NCBI RefSeq assembly: GCF_014839805.1
Contig: NC_051117.1
Span: 5,828,001 to 5,892,000, forward strand
Reading direction: 5' to 3'
DNA from: Manduca sexta
Taxonomy: Eukaryota > Arthropoda > Insecta > Lepidoptera > Sphingidae
DNA length: 64,000 nt
Shown here: positions 58,031-64,000 of the stretch, piece by piece
How positions within the stretch are numbered: position 1 is the first letter of the stretch
Layout: the number at the start of each line of letters is the position of its first letter
Notes under the pieces: generated by a model
Seen by the model: the letters and a program-made list of their open reading frames with translations, nothing else
What the model was told of the DNA's origin: nothing
The model's database searches: none
Position numbers and translations under genes: made by a program

Positions 58031-59363
58031 CTGGTCTGTTTTATTCAGGTGATATTTAAATGTTTTAATAAATTATGTTGCCTTTTTTGCTGACTGTACA
58101 AAATTACCATACATCTGACAAAAACAGCTAGCTGGCTCCACAGATTTGGTTAGGGAGTGTCATTTTGGCACTGACTAATCAACTCGATATTAATTGCATG
58201 CAATTAAGTAATAGTGTGATGAATTTCCATAGTGAATTAATTTTAGAAACACGTTCAGACAACCATTGTAACTAAAAGTTCTGGTCAGTGTAACTGCGGC
58301 AACCGTGTAGAAACGTTATCAAGTTTTATGACATTACTTGCTACAACGAACAAATCGATCGCTCCTAAGTAAACTATCGAATCTGAAAAATATTAAGTTA
58401 TTAAATATTGTGTGAAAAGAGGTTTTTTTGATAAGTTTGGTAGTAAACAGTACCTGTAAGGAAACGGTAAAAAAAAAATCGCATCATTCAGATACGATAG
58501 TTTATTATAGCCATGGATAAAAGTATACATTCAGAAAATGAACAATATAATGGTAGCAACCGCCGAGGCACACTCTGAAATCAAGTAACATGACGTCATC
58601 GCGGAAAATTTATGAACACATATCAAACCTTCACTCATTTAGTACAGTTTAATTTGCTTCGCTGTTGTGCCGACGCTACCTTTGTGACAGTGCTCGAGCC
58701 AGATTAATGATTATATTTAAATTATTTCCAGTACACTGTTGTTTTTCATTCGCACAATTTCTTTATTCCGCTACCGTGTTGGAAACGTGTTTTTTACTGT
58801 TTGTGATCTCTGCGTGCATTTTTTACACTTGACTTAGTTGCTGTTATGTTTTGTTTATATAATTAGTGTTGCGTTAAAGGTGCTTTTGCTTGGCTCGGGA
58901 TGGCTTTGTTGTTTTCATTGTAAGATGACATATTCGTTGTAGTTGTTATGTTGATGTATAGTTCGGGGAGGAATTACAATTTATTTATAAATTTCCAAAC
59001 ATGACCAAGAAACCTGTCACTAAGATAAAGAGGTGGCTTATAAAACACCTCCATAGCATATTATGAATTTGGAACAGTTTCTTAGCTCAAAAGTCTAAAC
59101 CATATCAACTATATTTTCTATAAAATTGTTTCTATAAGCAACGAGACAAAGATCCTTACCTCACATGACGTGTAAGACAGCCGAACAACTTAAAGAACTA
59201 ATTTGCAAGTAAACAAGCCATCAACGATGAAAACCCTGAAGGGTTTGGAGAGACAATTAAAATACCTATAACCTCTATAGGCGGTACCAAATTGTGCGGA
59301 AGGGTATGGCGTCGATTTCCATTAATTTTTGCATGTCCCCTGGCTATGGGGTGGGATTGGGTA
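58031..59363. promoter_or_regulatory. Mostly plain DNA with a CRE palindrome
   Basis: TGACGTCA at 58591-58598, followed by TCGCGG, is a perfect cAMP-response/ATF site in a less AT-rich stretch (58550-58700). There is no gene start that can be tied to it. The rest holds nothing recognisable; a 101-codon minus-strand frame at 59198-59503 runs into the neighbouring Helitron-like element and is not called. Confidence 0.3.
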
Positions 59364-59653
59364 TCACTACATAGTATAAAACAAAGTCGCCCTATGCCCC
59401 TTTGTATGCTTAAATCATTAAAACTACGCAACGGATTTTGATGCGGTTTTTTTAATAGATAGAGTGATTCAAGAGGAAGGTTTATATGTATAATAACATC
59501 CATTAAATAGTGGAGAAATACTGTTATTTTGTTATTTTATACCCGTGCGAAGCCAGAGCGGGCCGCTATGTTTTTATATACAACGTTCACAGTTTTTCTG
59601 TAGTGTATTTAGTATCAGCATTGCACCCGTGCGAAGCCGAGGCGGGTCGCTAG
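59364..59653 (+). mobile_element. Helitron-like element with two 3' ends
   Basis: Starts TCACTACATAGTATAAAAC after A. A first GC-rich end (CCCGTGCGAAGCCAGAGCGG) finishes at CTAT (59566-59569). After 84 bases a second, GTGCGAAGCCGAGGCGGGTC, ends in a proper CTAG (59650-59653) before T. The extra segment looks captured by read-through of a weakened first terminator. Confidence 0.7.
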
Positions 59654-59696
59654 TGTAATATAAGTTGACTGTCATTTTGTGGATATGAGGTTTTTT

Positions 59697-59745
59697 TGAT
59701 GATTTCTTATGTTTACGCGAATGTTAAACATTGAAACTATTTTAT
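59697..59745 (+). mobile_element. Family B head fragment
   Basis: GATGATTTCTTATGTTTACG, CGAATGTTAAACATTGAAAC matches the head at 26481 and is then cut off. Confidence 0.6.
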
Positions 59746-59761
59746 TGATATAAAATTACAA

Positions 59762-59975
59762 GACTGCCTCGGTGCCGTAGTTGTATTTCGGTACGACTGC
59801 TGAGGTTTTGGGTTCGATCCCCGGGTCGGAAAAATATTGTATTCATCAACCCAGAGTCTGGAATTACTACCTGATCTGGCGGTAGGCTCGACTCCTATCA
59901 TGGGACAAAATACACAGTGAAAAGTGGGTACACCAGCGCCTCTGCCTACCCCTTCGGGGATAAAAGGCGTGAGTG
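59762..59975 (+). mobile_element. SINE-A, nearly full length
   Basis: ACTGCCTCGGTGCCGTAGTT, B box GGGTTCGATCCCC, CCCAGAGTCTGGAATTACTA, CTCTGCCTACCCCTTCGGGG. The head sits 16 bases after a truncated family B element. Confidence 0.83.
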
Positions 59976-60289
59976 CAACAAAACCCGATTTTAAAAGTGT
60001 GTAAAGAATATTTCTTGTACAATCTTCGATCTGAAGGCGATAAATCACCGCCCCGCCTTGCTCTACAAAAACTTGCATATTACGTTTTATGTAGGTTAGT
60101 TTGTTCATAATCTGTTTTCTCACGCTATGTGTACATTAATATTAGAAGTTGGTTAAGTAAAACTGTTGGCGTGGTGATGGGGGTAGCGTTCAGTCTTCGG
60201 TTTTATACTATTAATGAGAGGTGCCTAATGGTAGGTCCCACGAAGTTCATTTACGGCTATTTCAATAATAAATTCCGCAAATCAGATAA

Positions 60290-60530
60290 ATAATACATAT
60301 ATTAGAAAAGTCAGTTGTACGTCTGTGAATTTTGTTTTAACAAAGGAAAATATCGTGGGTAAAACAGGTTACTTGAGAAGTTCTTGATAAAAGTTTTGAT
60401 GGTATGTGAAGTCTGACAACCCGCACTAGGTCAGCGTGGCGGAATATGGCCTAACCGTTCTCAGTAGCAGAGGCAGCCCGTGCATAGTATTCCGACAGTA
60501 CTTATAATACAGGACTGATATAAAAAAAAT
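60290..60530 (+). mobile_element. SINE-B 3' two-thirds, diverged
   Basis: TTAGAAAAGTCAGTTGTACG, CTTGAGAAGTTCTTGATAAA, GCACTAGGTCAGCGTGGCGG, TCTCAGTAGCAGAGGCAGCC, AATACAGGACTGATATAAAA. Confidence 0.72.
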
Positions 60531-61124
60531 GTATCTCTTAAACAAATTTTCGTCTACACTCTTTTATATCGCCATGAAATTACCACTGCTTTGGAACATG
60601 TTACCGCTATGGAGAAGCGGTACAAAGTTAATGATTAGTGTTAGTTTTCTCCTAATTCATTCAATCCTAAAAACCATGTATATTTATATCGTTCGACTAC
60701 GTTAAAATCGCTCTCCTCTATACTAAGACATAGGCTAAAGTAATTTACGTGAATATGTTAAACCCGTATGCATTGCTGAATCGGCTATTTTCTTGCAAAC
60801 CGTCTCTATAAATATTAAATAAACTATTTTATATGTACACGACTAATTTCCTCGCGAATTTAGCTATATAAAATGACTCCTGGGTTATTGTAATACGTAT
60901 GATTTAGGCATAATGTAACTGCCTATTACTGGACACCGAAGATGATGTGGAAGGTTGTAGTGTTGAGGAATATGGGAGAATGTCAGGTTTCCGATGATAT
61001 CATGGATAGAGCGATGTGGAGAAGACGAACAAGGACAGCTGACTCCACCATAGTGTAGGATCCATAGCGTGGAAGAGAGAGAGAGTAGATTCTTACTAGT
61101 GAAATGAGTTTTAGAATCGATGAA
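60531..61124. other. No gene; GA-rich patch
   Basis: 60930-61090 is less AT-rich and includes GGAAGAGAGAGAGAGTAG. The stretch AGAAGACGAACAAGGACAGC faintly recalls a LINE reverse-transcriptase region, but stops break it. Confidence 0.35.
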
Positions 61125-61205
61125 GACCATGAAAGTTCAATCTTCAAAACGTCAGAAAAAAATAGAAAAATTCGCGATAAAATCTGAAAACTAGTTTTAT
61201 TTCGA
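61125..61205 (+). mobile_element. Family B 3' fragment
   Basis: GACCATGAAAGTTCAATCTT, CAAAACGTCAGAAAAAAATA, CGCGATAAAATCTGAAAACT, AGTTTTATTTCGAT. Confidence 0.65.
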
Positions 61206-61655
61206 TATCTATTTGCTTAAATATGAGAAATCATCGATGCAATCGTTGTAGAGTTCGAATCTCGTTCATCCAGTTACCTTTATGATAGATATATTGTAGA
61301 ACACCTAATTTCTCTAAACGGTATATAAACATTATCAAAATCAGTTCAACAAAAATAAGCAACTCTACTATGACAGAGACATCTATAACTCCTATATCAA
61401 TTAAAACCATCCACCAAAAAAGAACGATCCCGGTGGTCATTCATAAAACAAATGTCGAAACTAAACGGTTTCTTCAAAGACAATTTGAACCGTAATAAAA
61501 CAAAGGGCGGGTAGTCGTTAGCAATACAAAAGCGTCTGGTTATGCACGGCCGAGAATAAATACCTGAATCTACATATTTAGTTGTGCCGTCGACGTTGGA
61601 GCCGCTGGAAGAGCTGAGCTGAATTAGTTCCTAAGCTTCAGGGTTTTTTTTATTG
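61206..61655. other. No feature seen
   Basis: A GTTCGAATCTC block near 61252 looks like a B box scrap. No gene. Confidence 0.4.
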
Positions 61656-61945
61656 CTTAAAAACGAGACAAGCTTGCCGTTCATCTGATGGTAAGCGATA
61701 CGATCACTCATAATAGTAGAAACACCATCCAACATTATGAATTACAAAGTATTGTTTGGTATTCTACTGCGCTCGCCATCCTGAGACATAAGATTTTAAG
61801 TCCTATTATGTCCAGTTTTTATACTGGTTACAATGTCCTTTAAACCGGAACACAACAGTGACTATACACTGCTGCTTGGCAGCAGAAGTAAACATTGTGG
61901 TGGTACCTACGCAGGCGGACTCTCACATATGAGATCTATCACCAA
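61656..61945 (+). repeat. Family G, near-complete copy
   Basis: AACGAGACAAGCTTGCCGTT, CATCTGATGGTAAGCGATAC, GAAACACCATCCAACATTAT, TACTGCGCTCGCCATCCTGA, CACTGCTGCTTGGCAGCAGA, GTGGTGGTACCTACG-type end, CATATGAGATCTATCACCAA. Confidence 0.8.
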
Positions 61946-63048
61946 TAAGTGATTCGTGTTTCCATTATGTATGGCAAATAAGGGTTATCCGATAAGTAAT
62001 CGCCAGTGCCCATGAACGTACACAATTCCAAATGATTTAGATTTCCGTCTTTTAGGAATACAGATTTGAAATCATCCAGCACAGTTTTGTGCAGGGTTTG
62101 AGGGATTTGGAAGTGTAATTATTTTATTTAAGTGTTAGAAGTGAACCGCCGCAGATACATCGAAGTAAGTCACAGTAAAAACTCATGGTTTTAGTACGTG
62201 GTCGAAGCTTTTTTGGTTCGCGTTATTTTTGGCACTAGTTACTGATAAGATAAAATTGATTTTTTTTTTCGGATCGAACGAATGATTAAGGTCATTTGTT
62301 CGCCCGAACCCTTTAACTAAAGTCGTGATTTTACACGTATTTTGTAAGTTTTATGAATTAGGACGCTTCTAGACCACCCTCGTACAAGTAAGTCCTGTTT
62401 AGTGTTTTCATGGCAAATTAAGCAGACGGCTTGCCCAGGGCTGACGTTAAATACCTAATGTATTTAGTTAGAAGCAAGTCTAAAGGTTTGCATTAATAAT
62501 TTTAAATATTTCGCAAAGCAACTTAAATATGACCATAGGGCTTTTATTGGCATTTAATTAAGAGTTGGAAAGATTTATAGATTAGTTTATATAATGACGT
62601 GAAATTAGATTCTCGACGTGATGTTTTTTTAATTTTCTATTCAAAAATATATCTGCTCGTAATTAAGATTTGTCTATATTAGAGTATGGAATCAAAATAT
62701 GTATACTCCAATATTCGTTGATGATATGAGATTTGAGTGGTATACCCAAACTCATGCCAAATAGGCTGTAATCACTCCATCGGCTCTTTCAAGATAAAAA
62801 GCAGGATTTTAAAAAGCAATTCGGATAATAAACTACTTTTTTAATCTGTTACCGCAGCGCAATTGATGTAAGTTCTTTGTTCGTTAAAAATTCGGACAGA
62901 TAAAAAGGGACATTAAAACATCCAGTTTAATTCGAAAATATCATTTATTCTCCGCAGTGCGATACCGGCCACGTCCAAACTTTATTGTATGAATTAAAGC
63001 GATGAATACGATCCGGTTGTTGGCAATTTAAACTGGATGACGACGACG
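61946..63048. other. No gene seen
   Basis: AT-rich DNA with no recognised element. Confidence 0.5.
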
Positions 63049-63225
63049 AAACGAGCAAACCGCTAGATAAAGACGAGCAAGCAGCTAGACGAGAGACGAG
63101 CAAGTTGCTAGACACGAAACAAGCAAACGGCTAGATAAAAGACGAGCAAGCAGCTAGACACGAGATGAGCAAGCCGCAAAACAAAAGACGAGCAAGCAGC
63201 TAGACAAGAGACGAGCAAGCCGCTC
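63049..63225. repeat. Tandem array, 23-base unit, about 7.6 copies
   Basis: Unit close to GACGAGCAAGCAGCTAGACA then AGA. Units are contiguous without spacers, and units ending in AAAA alternate irregularly with units ending in CGA or AGA. All are purine-rich on the + strand. A stop (TAG in GCTAGA) removes any coding reading in at least one frame. It is a minisatellite, not a CRISPR. Confidence 0.9.
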
Positions 63226-64000
63226 ACTGAATATTGGCTACTATTCACCAATACTCATCCGTGACTTGATTGTATTTTAATCTTTCATAGAGGTTAACAT
63301 TCTTCGTATATAGTTCGAAACACTAATGTAATTTTGTAAATACTTTTGCACATAGAAAAATTCATTATCTCCGCTATAGAAAATATTGTTCTAGGAACAA
63401 AATTTAAGGCAAATGAAGTTGTGTGAAAAAGGTAATTGTTAATAAATCGACTGTAATTATTATTGTTGCGTAGAAAAAGCTTAAGAAAACTCAATTACCT
63501 TTTCCCGATTACGCTACATTGGCCAGAAATACAAAGTTACCACTACGCAGCCATCTACCTTTAGAGATTCTAAACTAATAATCTTAACAATCGTAAACAA
63601 TAGCGAACATTAAAACCTGTTGTATTTCCCGCAAAAAGTTCCTAGAGGGCGGCACTGTCGTAAACAGAAGCATGGTAAGTGGCCATTCAGTTTTTACGAT
63701 CCGCATCTGAAGCAAACATAGTTGCTGCTATCTTTTAGTTTGTTACTGAATTTCCCTATATACGAGCTACGGAATTTAGCGCACGATTCGCTTGCAGCGG
63801 TACTAGGGTTCACAGTTTATGAATATTTCGACGCGGTTAAAGGTAATAAATGATACAGTTTAGTGTGTCAAGGTGTTATCATTTTGTGGTTAGCCAGTTA
63901 CATTGTTTTGTGTAAGTTTTGTGAATAAGAAAGTTTGAGAAATAAATTGAACTGCTTAGCCTATGTGATCGAGACCTAATTATAGCAAGCTATTATTCAA
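63226..64000. other. No gene seen at the right end
   Basis: GGGCGGCACTGTCG followed by AAGCATGGTAAGT near 63665-63680 could be an exon end with a donor, but no open frame or partner supports it. Otherwise AT-rich. Confidence 0.4.

Noticed and set aside
59737..60123. 128-codon minus-strand frame
   Set aside because: It covers a SINE-A; the part that looks structured is the SINE body read backwards.
60930..61090. LINE reverse transcriptase fragment
   Set aside because: Similarity is limited to a few residues and broken by stops; too weak to call.
63049..63225. CRISPR-like array
   Set aside because: Units are contiguous without spacers, and the surroundings are eukaryotic; it is a minisatellite.
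63640..63690. Exon end with donor AAGCATGGTAAGT
   Set aside because: No open frame, acceptor or partner exon could be tied to it.

Overview
The window is AT-rich, intron- and repeat-dominated nuclear DNA that looks like a butterfly or moth (Lepidoptera). I judge this from the repeats: several tRNA-derived SINE families typical of that order, short Helitron-like elements with TC/CTAG ends, and long hairpin elements. There are no operons, no ribosome binding sites and no long intact reading frames. Family assignments rest on sequence patterns and memory, not on a search.

Only one protein-coding locus can be argued for, on the + strand. An exon at 33058-33364 has a good acceptor, an ORF that starts inside it, a signal-peptide-like segment and a perfect donor. 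Its best downstream partner in the window is a 33-base microexon at 55526-55558, after a 22 kb intron. The two join in phase to give a secreted-protein start ending in a short Cys/Thr-Pro motif that recalls the start of a CLIP (disulfide-knot) domain of insect serine proteases. The rest of the gene would lie beyond the right edge. Upstream, a GC-rich stretch (10.24-10.45 kb) and a possible initiator plus donor (11.157-11.213 kb) could belong to its promoter or untranslated first exon; this is speculative.

Layout. 0-10 kb: AT-rich DNA, nested repeats at 7.1-8.4 kb. 10.2-11.8 kb: GC-rich, possible regulatory DNA. 12-32 kb: scattered SINEs, Helitron-like elements and hairpin elements, several nested inside one another (20.6, 26.4 and 29.1 kb), and a Harbinger-like MITE with G-runs (27.56-27.86 kb). 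32.16-32.49 kb: a 120-base minisatellite. 33.06-33.36 kb: the exon. 33.4-55.5 kb: the putative intron, with more repeats, a split SINE (43.0-43.5 kb), a locally duplicated repeat (47.9-48.2 kb) and a CpG-rich candidate control element (50.9 kb). 55.5-64 kb: the microexon, a Helitron-like element with two 3' ends, further SINEs and a 23-base tandem array (63.05-63.23 kb).

Repeat names used here: SINE-A (Metulj-like), SINE-B, SINE-C; family B (inverted-repeat element carrying a hammerhead-like core, possibly Penelope-type); family D (short hairpin MITE); family F (long-TIR MITE); family G and family H (dispersed, unclassified); Hel (Helitron-like).
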